Source of the DNA: Cytobacillus suaedae
GTDB lineage: Bacteria > Bacillota > Bacilli > Bacillales > Bacillaceae_L
Direction of reading: 5' to 3'
Length of the DNA stretch: 64,000 bases
Assembly: GCA_014960805.1 (NCBI GenBank)
Contig: CP063163.1
Coordinates: forward strand, 1,257,584 to 1,321,583
A program made the position numbers and the translations under genes. Of the stretch, positions 1 to 8,317 are shown piece by piece; position 1 is the stretch's first letter; each line of letters starts with the position of its first letter. The notes beneath the pieces were generated by a model. That model saw nothing but the letters and a program-made list of their open reading frames with translations, was not told where the DNA came from and ran no database searches.

Positions 1-2
1 AA

Positions 3-1211
3 ATTGCAGGAACAGCCTATCATAAGCTTGATGTTTTTTCAAAAAAATTTGATAAGCAAGACAAGAGAGCGCGTTTAGCGGTTTGGCAAAAGGATACAGG
101 AGATGCCTATTCTGTTGATTTGTTAATATATGACAATGGTAAGTTAGTAGCTGACCCAGCATCTTATCCACAGCATTTTCCATGGGTAGTAGATTATTAT
201 AAAGATCGTCTAACGGAGATGCCAGACGCAGCCTTTTATTGGTATTATCGCGCCGATGCACATTTGAAGTCACTTCAATATGACGAAGCACTAGGGGCAA
301 TAGAAAAAGGAATGGTTCTACCAAATGGCTATCCTACTAAAGATAAATTTGAAGAATTAAAAGGGAAAGTGCAAATGGCAATAAATAAGGATGAGTATTA
401 TAAAGGAATAACTCATACTGACTCTTATTTTGGCTATACCTTAAAATTTCCTGCTTCATGGGAAGGTAAGTTCATGGTTGAGGAAGTGCTTGATGGTGTA
501 TTTGGAGATACACCAGCTATGATTATACGCTCCTTGAAGGATGATAGTGCAGGAGGAGCACTATTTACTGTACATGTGTTTCAAGAGGATTATTGGAAGA
601 CAGAGCTTGAAGGGAATACAAATCATCAACTGTTGATGATTGATAATGGATTGGCTTTTACTGCGTTAGAGAATTCAGCAAATCCTTATTCTGATCGAAG
701 CAAAATGGGTAAGGATTTTGATCAAGTGTTTACTAGCTTTTCTCTTCCAAAGAGTCAGATTGTAAAGCATGAAGACAATCAAATTATTAAGTCAATCATT
801 GAGGCACGATCACGCTTTCAATATGTCGTGAATGGTGGAGAGCAAGAAGGAGAGTTAAAAACATTTACGAAAAATGGTATGGAGTATCGTTACTTAAGTA
901 AGGATATTGGCACAAATGAGGAGCTAATAGCTTTTTTAGAAAAGACATTCACTTCTAAGGTAGCGAAAGACTTTCTGGATCAGTCAGGATACATTGTTCA
1001 TAATGGAAAAATTGCTCAGCCTAATGCAGATGGCGGTTCATTATTAGCATGGGATAAAGCAAGAATTAAACTTTTGAATGAAACTGAGGATATGAAGGAA
1101 TATGAATGTACTGTACCTCTAGGTGATATGCCACAGCATGAAAAAATTAAAGTCATATTCAAAAAGACGAAGGATGGATGGAAAATTGACCGTACTCCTT
1201 TTGGAATGTAA
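3..1211 (+). CDS. IseA-like DL-endopeptidase inhibitor domain protein, 5' end outside window
   Basis: The frame is open from the first bases of the window, so the true start lies upstream and about 402 C-terminal residues are visible. The visible N-terminal part has a TPR-like helical pair (around FYWYYRADAHLKSLQYDEAL). The C-terminal ~140 residues resemble the IseA/YoeB family, which in Bacillus inhibits cell-wall DL-endopeptidases: the segments GMEYRYLSKDIG and GGSLLAWDKARIKLL fit that family. A Bacillus relative often carries an N-terminal zinc ribbon and one membrane helix, which cannot be checked here. The inferred role is modulation of autolysins outside the membrane. A terminator follows directly, so the gene ends its transcript. 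The IseA assignment rests on motif memory only. Confidence 0.6.
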   Translation: MAGTAYHKLDVFSKKFDKQDKRARLAVWQKDTGDAYSVDLLIYDNGKLVADPASYPQHFPWVVDYYKDRLTEMPDAAFYWYYRADAHLKSLQYDEALGAIEKGMVLPNGYPTKDKFEELKGKVQMAINKDEYYKGITHTDSYFGYTLKFPASWEGKFMVEEVLDGVFGDTPAMIIRSLKDDSAGGALFTVHVFQEDYWKTELEGNTNHQLLMIDNGLAFTALENSANPYSDRSKMGKDFDQVFTSFSLPKSQIVKHEDNQIIKSIIEARSRFQYVVNGGEQEGELKTFTKNGMEYRYLSKDIGTNEELIAFLEKTFTSKVAKDFLDQSGYIVHNGKIAQPNADGGSLLAWDKARIKLLNETEDMKEYECTVPLGDMPQHEKIKVIFKKTKDGWKIDRTPFGM

Positions 1212-1218
1212 GGTTTGG

Positions 1219-1253
1219 GGGCCAATGCGTAGTTAGCGTGTTGGTCTTTTTTT
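1219..1253 (+). terminator. Rho-independent terminator after the IseA-like gene
   Basis: GGCCAA pairs with TTGGTC around a 15-base loop, followed by a run of eight T. It lies 8 bases after the stop codon. Confidence 0.8.
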
Positions 1254-1349
1254 ATAAATTTTACTAGGTGTTAAAGGGATAGGTTTGTTTGACATTGAAT
1301 AGTATGTAAGAGTAATTGGATGAGAGGGTGCGATCATAATGTGATTTCT

Positions 1350-1380
1350 TCCCTATGAATTTAAAGTTTGAGATAGGGAG
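1350..1380 (+). promoter_or_regulatory. Hairpin that can hide the ribosome site of the MFS gene
   Basis: CCCTAT at 1351-1356 pairs with ATAGGG at 1373-1378, extended by T1350-A1379, across a 16-base loop. The 3' arm contains the likely Shine-Dalgarno sequence (AGGGAG, 1375-1380), ten bases before the ATG at 1390. The hairpin could therefore lower translation. That role is inferred; the pairing is visible. Confidence 0.4.
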
Positions 1381-1389
1381 TTTAGTACA

Positions 1390-2619
1390 ATGCTTTTATT
1401 AAAAGAAAGAAATTTTTTGTATATATGGTTAGGACAATTAGCTTCAATATTTGGAAATCGATTTAGTGAATTTGCGATTCCTCTAATCGTGTTGAAATTA
1501 ACGGGTTCACCCTGGCAGGCAGGATTGGTTGCTGTTTGTTCTCAGGTGGCTCCTCTGTTACTAGCGATTCCAGCGGGGGCATGGGTTGAAGGAAAGTCCA
1601 AAAGACAAGTAGCTATATTGTCTGAAGGAGTTCGTGTCATTGCGATGTTAGGGCTTGTGTTTGCTGTCATTTTTAAAGTGGTTTCAGTATGGGTTCTAGC
1701 AGGAACACTTCTTATCATGGGAGCAGCCGGTGTGTTTTTTCGAATTGCTTTTCATGCAATGGTCCCTTCGATTGTGGGGCGTGGGAGACTTGTTCAGGCT
1801 CACAATTATTTTGAAGGAGCCGATGCAATAAGTACATTGACCGGACCAGCCCTAGCGGGTATTGTGTTTACTGTGTTTGGAATGGCTATGACGTTGGCCG
1901 TTGATGCGATAAGTTTTTTCATTTCTTTAGTAGGGTTATTGTTGATAAGATTTGAGGAGAGATCAGTGGCTGAGGTAGCAGGGCCTAGTAAGTCTTCGTT
2001 TAAAGGGGTAAAGGATGGATTACGATACTTAGTTGGAAACAGAGTCCAGCGTTTTGTAACGGTAAATCATGTATTGTTGAATTTTACAACAACAGCAGTT
2101 GTATTAACAGTTATTGTGTTCGCTAAACAAAATCTAGAGCTGAATCCTGTTGAGATAGGCTTGTTGCTCTCAGCTGCAGGTGTTGGAAATGTAGTAGGTG
2201 TATTCTTATTAAGTCGTATGAGTCAATTACCTTGGGGTTATTTGTTTGGAGGAATTATGCTCGTTTCCGGGATGGGTGTTGGCTTGTTGATGATGTCTGA
2301 AACAGTTATTGTTGCAGCGATTGGCATGTTTCTATTCGATGGAGCTCTTTCAATGGGGTTTGTCGTAAATGGATCAGCCCGTCAAGCGATTACGCCAGAT
2401 CACTTTTTGGCTCGAGTCAGTAGTGGGGGGATTTTGCTAAGTGGAGTCGCGGCTATAGTGGGTAGTTTGTTTGCAGGTGGTATTTCGGAATTTGTTAGTC
2501 CACAAGCGGCTTTGGTGGGTTGTGGTGGACTTTTAGTTGTATCTGGTTTTATTTCGATTCGGTTAAAGGAAATTGGGATGCCTCTTGATCAGGTTGAACC
2601 AGTTGAGTTGGAGAAATAA
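1390..2619 (+). CDS. MFS transporter, drug-efflux type
   Basis: A 409-residue protein with about twelve hydrophobic segments, typical in length for the major facilitator superfamily. The N-terminus (LGQLASIFGNRFSEFAIPL) and the loop containing a basic EGKSKRQ stretch after the second helix match the MFS_3/enterobactin-exporter-like group common in Bacillus. It probably exports a small molecule by proton antiport in the cytoplasmic membrane; the substrate cannot be read from the sequence. The gene stands alone: a terminator precedes it and a bidirectional one follows. Its Shine-Dalgarno is inside a possible hairpin. Confidence 0.85.
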   Translation: MLLLKERNFLYIWLGQLASIFGNRFSEFAIPLIVLKLTGSPWQAGLVAVCSQVAPLLLAIPAGAWVEGKSKRQVAILSEGVRVIAMLGLVFAVIFKVVSVWVLAGTLLIMGAAGVFFRIAFHAMVPSIVGRGRLVQAHNYFEGADAISTLTGPALAGIVFTVFGMAMTLAVDAISFFISLVGLLLIRFEERSVAEVAGPSKSSFKGVKDGLRYLVGNRVQRFVTVNHVLLNFTTTAVVLTVIVFAKQNLELNPVEIGLLLSAAGVGNVVGVFLLSRMSQLPWGYLFGGIMLVSGMGVGLLMMSETVIVAAIGMFLFDGALSMGFVVNGSARQAITPDHFLARVSSGGILLSGVAAIVGSLFAGGISEFVSPQAALVGCGGLLVVSGFISIRLKEIGMPLDQVEPVELEK

Positions 2620-2658
2620 GGAGGAGCATACAGAACGATGTCTGTATACTCCTCTTTT
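2619..2658. terminator. Bidirectional terminator between the MFS gene and the aminopeptidase
   Basis: GAGGAG and ATACAGA (2621-2634) pair with TCTGTAT and CTCCTC (2641-2654), with T-rich sequence on the + side. It serves two convergent genes. Confidence 0.8.
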
Positions 2659-2660
2659 GT

Positions 2661-3893
2661 TTAAAATGCCCAGCTTCCATTGCGGAATAATGGTTCCACT
2701 TTACCGTCAGCTGTAATTCCGTCGATATCCATTTCAGCAGAGCCAACCATGAAGTCAACGTGAGTAATACTAGAGTTTGCACCGTTCTTAGCAAGGTCTT
2801 CTTTTGACATTGTTTTACCGCCTTCAATACAGAAAGCATATGCATTTCCGATTGCGAAGTGGTTTGATGCATTTTCATCAAATAATGTGTTGAAGAAAAT
2901 GATGTTCGTGTTTGAAATTGGTGAATTGTGTGGTACTAGAGCTACTTCACCTAAGTAGTGAGAGCCTTCATCCGTTTCCACTAAACGTTTTAATGTATCT
3001 TCACCAGCTTCAGCTTTTACATCAATGATACGACCATTTTCAAAAGTTAATGTGAAGTTTTCGATTAAGTTACCGCCATAGCTTAAAGGCTTAGAGCTTG
3101 TAACAACACCGTTTACTCCATCTTTTTGAGGAGTTGTGAATACTTCTTCAGTTGGCATATTTGCCACGAATGGTACACCTTGCTCGTTTTGGCCGCCGCC
3201 ACCAATCCAAATGTGCTTTTCTGGTAAGTCTACTTTTAGATCTGTACCAGGAGCTTTGTAGTGTAGCGTTTTGTATTTTTTGTTATTTAAGTAATCTACT
3301 TTACTATGTAATGTTGCATTGTGCTCTCTCCATGCTTGAACTGGATCTTCTAGGTCAGAGCGAGTTGCTTGGAAAATGGCATCCCAAAGTTTGCTTGTTT
3401 GCTCTTCTTCAGTAAGCTCAGGGAATACTTTAGCAGCCCATTCTTTTGAAGGAACGGCGATAACACACCAGCTGATTTTATCTGCTTGTGCATAGCTACG
3501 GTATTTCTCCATTGCCTGCCCAGCCGCTTTTTGTGCAGCCGCAATGCGGTTAGGATCTACACCTTTTAGTAAGTCTGGGTTTGAAGCTACGATTGATAAG
3601 AACGCTGCTCCACCTTCAGCCATCTCTTCAAAGCCTTTTGCTTTCCAAACAGGATATTCTGTGAATGCTTCGTCTGGCGCAAGGTCAAACTTCGTACGAG
3701 TCAGTTGGTCATCGTTCCACTCAACATGAACGTTTTTTGCACCAGCTTCATAAGCACTTTTTGCCACTTGGCGAACAAAGTCAGCCGTTGAGATTGGGGC
3801 ATTAACCACGAGTGTTTGCCCTTTTTGAATATTCACACCTACACGAACAGCAAGATCCGCGTATTTTTCAAGGTTTTGATTAAAAGTTGTCAT
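2661..3893 (-). CDS. ampS: Aminopeptidase, peptidase family M29
   Basis: The 410-residue protein matches the thermophilic aminopeptidase family M29 (AmpS/AmpT) in length and motifs. Expected metal ligands are seen in WIGGGGQNEQGV/FVANMPTEEVFTTP, in EVALVPHNSPIS and in THVDFMVGSAEMD. Family members are cytoplasmic, metal-dependent (Co2+/Zn2+/Mg2+) enzymes that remove N-terminal residues from peptides. The start is an ATG preceded by AAAGGAG. It is a single-gene unit on the minus strand. Codon use is biased to frequent codons, consistent with good expression. The symbol follows the Bacillus homologue and is fairly secure. Confidence 0.9.
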   Translation of the reverse strand: MTTFNQNLEKYADLAVRVGVNIQKGQTLVVNAPISTADFVRQVAKSAYEAGAKNVHVEWNDDQLTRTKFDLAPDEAFTEYPVWKAKGFEEMAEGGAAFLSIVASNPDLLKGVDPNRIAAAQKAAGQAMEKYRSYAQADKISWCVIAVPSKEWAAKVFPELTEEEQTSKLWDAIFQATRSDLEDPVQAWREHNATLHSKVDYLNNKKYKTLHYKAPGTDLKVDLPEKHIWIGGGGQNEQGVPFVANMPTEEVFTTPQKDGVNGVVTSSKPLSYGGNLIENFTLTFENGRIIDVKAEAGEDTLKRLVETDEGSHYLGEVALVPHNSPISNTNIIFFNTLFDENASNHFAIGNAYAFCIEGGKTMSKEDLAKNGANSSITHVDFMVGSAEMDIDGITADGKVEPLFRNGSWAF

Positions 3894-4008
3894 ACATGGG
3901 CTCCTTTGTTTTAGAAATTTCTACCTTACTATTGTACCATTTGTTGTTGGGGAGGGGAATTAGGGGGATTTGGATTTTGTTCACTATTGGGAACAAAATT
4001 ATTCTTAG

Positions 4009-4120
4009 GCGAGTATTTTTGGATTTAAGCGAATATATCAGGTGTGAAAGCGAGTAACTGTCAATGATAGACGAGAATATGAAAAGAAAAGCGAGTATTT
4101 TACAAGCATTGCGAGAATAT
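4009..4120 (+). repeat. Periodic array A: six RCGARWAWW units every 20-21 bp
   Basis: Units start at 4009, 4029, 4050, 4071, 4091 and 4111 (GCGAGTATTT, GCGAATATAT, GCGAGTAACT, ACGAGAATAT, GCGAGTATTT, GCGAGAATAT). Spacing is 20, 21, 21, 20 and 20. The DNA between units is not conserved. The drift between 20 and 21 excludes a coding repeat; the spacing equals two turns of B-DNA. The array ends just before a TTGACA at 4127. It fills most of the 300-bp gap between ampS and the NERD gene. Function unknown. Confidence 0.85.
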
Positions 4121-4126
4121 GAAAAA

Positions 4127-4156
4127 TTGACACATATTTTTAGAAGGAATCATCTT
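4127..4156 (+). promoter_or_regulatory. Possible sigma-A promoter of the NERD gene
   Basis: A perfect TTGACA lies at 4127-4132. The best -10 (CATCTT, 4151-4156) is poor, so only the -35 is convincing. It lies directly downstream of the last unit of array A. Confidence 0.35.
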
Positions 4157-4200
4157 AATTGATGTAGAACTAGAGGCTTATGAAAGGAGGAAATATTCCA

Positions 4201-5184
4201 TTGGTTAATAAAAGTAAAAAAGTATATAAATTAGAGGCTCTTTTAAGGCGGCTTTCACCTTACCATGAGGCTAGGCCCAAAATTGAGGAAGAGTTAGCAA
4301 TCACTAAAGCTGGAGACAGAGGAGAACAATCATTAGATTATCACTTAAAACTCATTTCAATCAAAAACTCTCATATTCTTAGAGGGATTCGCTTAAGGCA
4401 TTTTGAAGATTTATATTTCCAGATGGATACTCTTATTTTAACGAAGAGATTTATTTTAAATCTTGATGCAAAAAATATGTCCGGTACCTTATTTTTTGAC
4501 CGTGATTTTGACCAACTTATTCGAACCTCCCATGATGGAAAAGTAGAAGCATTTTTAGATCCAATTTTACAGGTGAAAAGACAGGAGCTACAATTAAAGT
4601 CCTGGCTTAAAAGGAATAAGTATCCACCTATCCCCATAATATCCCTTGTTCTGATAACAAATCCCTCATCAATTATAAAAGCAGATCCTCAGCATATTAA
4701 ATCCGTACAAAAAGTAGTTATTCATAGTGCTAATTTCCCATTTATCTTGGAATCATTTGATAAATCTTTTCAAAAAGAAATTCTAACCTCTTCACAAGTC
4801 AACAAACTTTCGAAACACATCATAAAGGAGAACACACCTCTGGTCCCCGACTATCTAGAAAAATTTAAAATAAGACTATCTGATCTTTTAACAGGGGTTT
4901 ACTGTTCAACATGTAACATGTTTCCACTAATTAGACGTAAAAAGAAATGGTTTTGCCCGTCTTGCAAAGTATACTCTGGAGATGCTCATATTGAAACTTT
5001 GATAGATTACTATTTCTTAAAGGGGGAGACCATAACTAGTAAAGAATGTCGTGAATTTTTACAAATTAAATCGAAGGATGTTTCATGTAGGCTACTAGCC
5101 TCACTTGAATTAGAGTTTACAGGTAATTATAAAGGTAGAGTGTATCATCTTAGTTCTCTAATAAATAGACTAGATTGGAGATAG
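4201..5184 (+). CDS. NERD-domain protein with C-terminal zinc ribbon
   Basis: The start is TTG at 4201: a strong AAGGAGG (4184-4190) lies ten bases before it. The upstream ATG at 4180 would place that ribosome site inside the gene. The protein has 327 residues. Residues ~35-150 match the NERD (nuclease-related) domain, with conserved GDRGEQ, a QMDTLIL acidic strand and LNLDAKNMSG resembling the catalytic D-x(n)-E-x-K region of PD-(D/E)XK-like nucleases. The C-terminal third has a two-pair cysteine knuckle (CSTCNMF...FCPSCK), a likely DNA- or RNA-binding zinc ribbon. NERD proteins are often linked to DNA processing or defence; that role is inferred. It is a single gene flanked on both sides by similar periodic arrays. 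Confidence 0.8.
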   Translation: MVNKSKKVYKLEALLRRLSPYHEARPKIEEELAITKAGDRGEQSLDYHLKLISIKNSHILRGIRLRHFEDLYFQMDTLILTKRFILNLDAKNMSGTLFFDRDFDQLIRTSHDGKVEAFLDPILQVKRQELQLKSWLKRNKYPPIPIISLVLITNPSSIIKADPQHIKSVQKVVIHSANFPFILESFDKSFQKEILTSSQVNKLSKHIIKENTPLVPDYLEKFKIRLSDLLTGVYCSTCNMFPLIRRKKKWFCPSCKVYSGDAHIETLIDYYFLKGETITSKECREFLQIKSKDVSCRLLASLELEFTGNYKGRVYHLSSLINRLDWR

Positions 5185-5297
5185 ACGAATATAGTGTGTA
5201 TTTAGACGAGAAAAAGAGAAGGAGCGCGAATAATAAGTAACTTTAAGCGAAAATCTGGTTAGAACCGCGAATAAAGTATCAGTTATCGCGAGAATAG
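5185..5297 (+). repeat. Periodic array B: six RCGARWAWW units every 20-21 bp
   Basis: Units start at 5185, 5206, 5226, 5247, 5267 and 5288 (ACGAATATAG, ACGAGAAAAA, GCGAATAATA, GCGAAAATCT, GCGAATAAAG, GCGAGAATAG). Spacing is 21, 20, 21, 20 and 21. Motif, period, unit number and strand are the same as in array A on the other side of the NERD gene. It begins at the base after the NERD stop codon. Confidence 0.85.
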
Positions 5298-5389
5298 CCT
5301 TATCAATACATCTAATAAGCCATTCCACTAGCAAATCCCCCCAACCCCGATTATAATCTATCTATAAATCTACCTTCGGAGGCAAAATT

Positions 5390-5833
5390 ATGCTGATTAA
5401 ATGGCTTTTTCCAGTCTTGGCGTTGTTAGGTGGGGTGGCGGTTGCGATTCAGGCTACGATAAATGGGGGATTAGGTAGAAAAGTGGGTACATTGGAAGGA
5501 TCGTTAGTTTCATTTGCCATTGGTACCCTGGCCTTGTTGTTTATCGTGATTTTCTTTGGAAAAGGGAACCTTACTGCAGTCACGACGGTCCCTAAATGGC
5601 AGTTGACTGGCGGGTTGTTAGGTGCTTTTTATGTATTCGTAGCTGTGCTCGTGGTACCGAGAGTAGGTGTAGCGACTACATTGACTGCGGTGATTGTCGG
5701 GCAGCTTATCATGAGTGCTGTCATCGACCACTTTGGACTTTTTGGAAGTAGACAAATTCCGTTTGATGCCAAAAGAGCTTTAGCACTATTCCTCCTCGTG
5801 TGTTCATTGTTTTTATTTTATAAAAAAGTGTGA
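5390..5833 (+). CDS. DMT-family exporter, YdcZ/DUF606 type
   Basis: A 147-residue membrane protein with five hydrophobic segments. The start (LALLGGVAVAIQATINGGLG) and the central VPRVGVATTLTAVIVGQL are characteristic of the DUF606/YdcZ family of short drug/metabolite transporters, which are thought to work as dimers. A GGAGG ribosome site precedes the ATG. A TATAAT at 5352-5357 may be its -10 element. A strong terminator follows the stop, so it is a single-gene unit. The substrate is unknown. Confidence 0.85.
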   Translation: MLIKWLFPVLALLGGVAVAIQATINGGLGRKVGTLEGSLVSFAIGTLALLFIVIFFGKGNLTAVTTVPKWQLTGGLLGAFYVFVAVLVVPRVGVATTLTAVIVGQLIMSAVIDHFGLFGSRQIPFDAKRALALFLLVCSLFLFYKKV

Positions 5834-5868
5834 AGAAATCACTGCTTCAAGGTGATTTCTTTTTTTTT
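5834..5868 (+). terminator. Terminator after the YdcZ-type gene
   Basis: AGAAATCAC pairs with GTGATTTCT around a 9-base loop, followed by eight T. Confidence 0.9.
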
Positions 5869-5881
5869 GCCAAAAAGTCCA

Positions 5882-5949
5882 TTGACAATTAACTGGTAAC
5901 CAATTATTGTATTAAGTGTACTAGTAGATGTAATACACTTAATACAATA
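5882..5949 (+). promoter_or_regulatory. ytr-like operon promoter with perfect YtrA-type operator
   Basis: TTGACA (5882-5887) and TATTGT (5905-5910), 17 bp apart, form a good sigma-A promoter. Overlapping the -10 is a perfect inverted repeat: 16-base arms at 5905-5920 and 5934-5949 separated by 13 bases. The inner ends read AGTGTA-N13-TACACT, the operator form known for B. subtilis YtrA. A repressor bound here would cover the -10 and the start of transcription. The GntR gene downstream is therefore very likely autoregulated. Confidence 0.9.
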
Positions 5950-5984
5950 CATAAGTAAAAGCTGAAAGGAGGCTATATCAAACT

Positions 5985-6395
5985 ATGTTTTTTAATTTAG
6001 ATGAGCGAAGTAATACTCCAATTTGGGAGCAGATTGTGAATCAAGCGAAAGAAATGGTTCTAAAGGGAATCCTTCAACCTAATGATAAGATGATGTCGGT
6101 TCGTGAGTTAAGTTCGACTTTACTTGTAAACCCAAATACAGTGAGCAAGGCCTATCAAGAATTAGAAAGACAAGGCATCATTGAAACGCGCAGGGGAAAG
6201 GGAACATTCGTGTCGGAGAATATTCCGACAAAGCCCGATGAGGAGAGGATTGAAACGATGAAACAATCACTGAAAACTTTAATTGTGGAAGCTTCCTATT
6301 TAGGAATTGATAAGGATACATTTTTATTGTGGGTACAAACGTATTTGGATGAGTTAGGGGGAGGAAAAGATGCTAACGGTAAGGAATCTAAATAA
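5985..6395 (+). CDS. ytrA: GntR-family repressor, YtrA subfamily
   Basis: A 136-residue regulator with the short YtrA layout: an N-terminal winged helix (ERSNTPIWEQIVNQ, VRELSSTLLVNPNTVSKAYQ, GIIETRRGKGTFV) and a ~50-residue C-terminal helical dimerization part without a ligand domain of the FadR/HutC type. YtrA proteins repress their own ABC-exporter operon and respond to cell-wall-active antibiotics in B. subtilis. AAAGGAGG precedes the ATG. The perfect operator in the promoter supports autorepression. It overlaps the next gene by 26 bases, indicating translational coupling. Confidence 0.9.
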   Translation: MFFNLDERSNTPIWEQIVNQAKEMVLKGILQPNDKMMSVRELSSTLLVNPNTVSKAYQELERQGIIETRRGKGTFVSENIPTKPDEERIETMKQSLKTLIVEASYLGIDKDTFLLWVQTYLDELGGGKDANGKESK

Positions 6396-7257
6396 AACTA
6401 TTGAAGGGCAAAAGGTCCTTGAAGATATTTCTTTTACGATTGGGAAAGGATCGATTGTTGGTCTCGTTGGTAGAAATGGTGTTGGTAAAACGACATTACT
6501 TAGAAGCCTCGTCGGCATCCTGGACCCTGAGCAAGGTGAAGTGTTATATGAAGAGGAAAATATTGCACTAAAGCCCGAAGTAAAGCGCTCGATTGCTTAT
6601 GTTCCTGATTCAACAGCTTCTTTTAATGGCTATAGTGTGAAGGAGTTAATACGTCTCTATAAAGCGATCTATCCGGATTTCCAGGAAGAACTATTTTACA
6701 AACATATGAAGGAATTTAAGCTGCCTTCTAACCGGAAAGTAAGAAGTTTTTCAAAAGGAATGAAGGCATTATTGTTTATCATTCTAGCGATCTCAACAAA
6801 GGCGAAGTTGATTATTCTTGATGAACCAACAAATGGACTTGATGCCATTGTAAAAAGACAAGTGCTTCAGTTTTTAATTGGTGAGGTTTCTGAAAATGAG
6901 CTTTCTATCTTAATATCAACTCACCATTTAGATGAACTTGAAAAAATTGCCGATACAATCATGATGATGAAGGATGGAAAAATAGAAACAATTCTTACGA
7001 TGGACAATGCTAAAGAGCAATTTAAAAAGGTCCAAGTCGTTTTTAAAGGAGAGTTTCCAGAGCCTATTCGAGACTTAAAGAACATTGATCGAATCAGTCA
7101 AATCGGTCGGGTTCATACGATTTTAATCAAAGGGGATACGGATAAAACGCTACAGCAATTCAATGCTTTTAATCCACTATTACTAGAAGAACTACCAATG
7201 ACATTAGAAGATATGTTTATCTCGGCGTTAGGAGGGGATGACTTTGAAGGGAACTAA
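6370..7257 (+). CDS. ytrB: ABC exporter ATP-binding protein, YtrB-like
   Basis: A 295-residue ATPase with Walker A GRNGVGKTT, a signature region reading SFSKGMKALL (a weakened LSGGQ), Walker B LIILDEPTNGLD and a switch histidine in STHH. The C-terminal ~70 residues follow the ATPase core as in YtrB/BcrA-type subunits. It pairs with the permease encoded next. The start at 6370 has GGGGGAGG just upstream, inside the end of ytrA. The complex is expected to sit in the cytoplasmic membrane. Confidence 0.85.
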   Translation: MLTVRNLNKTIEGQKVLEDISFTIGKGSIVGLVGRNGVGKTTLLRSLVGILDPEQGEVLYEEENIALKPEVKRSIAYVPDSTASFNGYSVKELIRLYKAIYPDFQEELFYKHMKEFKLPSNRKVRSFSKGMKALLFIILAISTKAKLIILDEPTNGLDAIVKRQVLQFLIGEVSENELSILISTHHLDELEKIADTIMMMKDGKIETILTMDNAKEQFKKVQVVFKGEFPEPIRDLKNIDRISQIGRVHTILIKGDTDKTLQQFNAFNPLLLEELPMTLEDMFISALGGDDFEGN

Positions 7258-8311
7258 AGGTTTATGGATGAAGGAATACAAGCAATCTAAATTTTTATTA
7301 TGGGCTTTTTGGTTAGTATCCTTATATATTCCGATAAAACTATTTGGAGAGATTCAGAACTATGAGAGACATTTAAGGCATTTACAGGAAGACGGTCCAA
7401 AAGAGACTTACTTCCACTATTATTTTAATTATATAGATGTCTCATTGATTCTTACTCTAATTGTTCTCATTTTAGCATGTACGATGATTGGGTTAGAAAG
7501 AACAAATCAAAGTATGGATTTTACACTATCACTGCCTTTCAAAAGGCAGACCATTATGCTGACAAAGTGGTACTTAGGTGTCGTTCATATTGTTTCAGCT
7601 ATTCTTGTTTCAATTACCATCACTACCCTTCTGTTAAGTAATTCGGGGCTTACTGAGTATGTGGGTATAGATATTTTTTGGTACTTTGGTTTGGTGAATA
7701 TTTTAGTTTTAGTTGGAATCTTTACCTTTACAATGGCGATCGGTTTCTTGGGAGCAAGTGTTATTTCCCAATCCGTATTTAGTGTTATATTTTTACTGTT
7801 TCCAGCGGGAATTATGGTGTTAGTGAATGAATTTTTATCATACCATTCAGAGGCACTTAGAATAGGCCATTTTTATCTTGGGCATGATGTTTACACTTTT
7901 TTTGAAAATTTAAGCTTTCCACTTCAATTAATTCTAATTGAACAAAGAATTAATGGGGCTGTTCATGGTAATTCCTATGGACCTAATGAACTAACATTCC
8001 TACCATTGCTAATTCCGATTATTGTAACAATTGTAGCTCTCGGGTTGGTTTTATTATTATCTAAAAATATGAAAAGTGAAAGCAATGGAAAAATTGTTGT
8101 TAATGAAAAGTTCATACCAATCTTAAAAATAGGAGTTTTTGTTTGTTTTTATATGCTTGGAGGAGCCATTTTACCATCATTTGTACATTCGTATAACGAA
8201 GTACCGAATGTAATCACATACCATATCGGTGGATTAATTCTGGCTCTTATTGTCTCATTCATTGTTTCAAAATTACTAGGTTCTAGGTTTTTACTAGGAA
8301 GAAGGAGTTAA
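7244..8311 (+). CDS. ABC exporter permease, YtrC/YtrD-like
   Basis: A membrane protein of about 355 residues with roughly eight hydrophobic segments and an early cytoplasmic WMKEYKQSKF stretch typical of ABC-2 permeases. TTG at 7244 is the likely start because GGAGG (7231-7235) lies eight bases before it; ATG at 7238 is only two bases away from that site. It overlaps the ATPase gene. B. subtilis has two small permeases here (YtrC, YtrD); this operon has a single larger one, so the exact symbol is left open. Confidence 0.8.
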   Translation: MKGTKGLWMKEYKQSKFLLWAFWLVSLYIPIKLFGEIQNYERHLRHLQEDGPKETYFHYYFNYIDVSLILTLIVLILACTMIGLERTNQSMDFTLSLPFKRQTIMLTKWYLGVVHIVSAILVSITITTLLLSNSGLTEYVGIDIFWYFGLVNILVLVGIFTFTMAIGFLGASVISQSVFSVIFLLFPAGIMVLVNEFLSYHSEALRIGHFYLGHDVYTFFENLSFPLQLILIEQRINGAVHGNSYGPNELTFLPLLIPIIVTIVALGLVLLLSKNMKSESNGKIVVNEKFIPILKIGVFVCFYMLGGAILPSFVHSYNEVPNVITYHIGGLILALIVSFIVSKLLGSRFLLGRRS

Positions 8312-8317
8312 CGCATA

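Noticed and set aside
4009-4120. CRISPR array
   Set aside because: Units are ~10 bp and degenerate, spacing is only 20-21 bp, and there are no identical repeats or cas genes.
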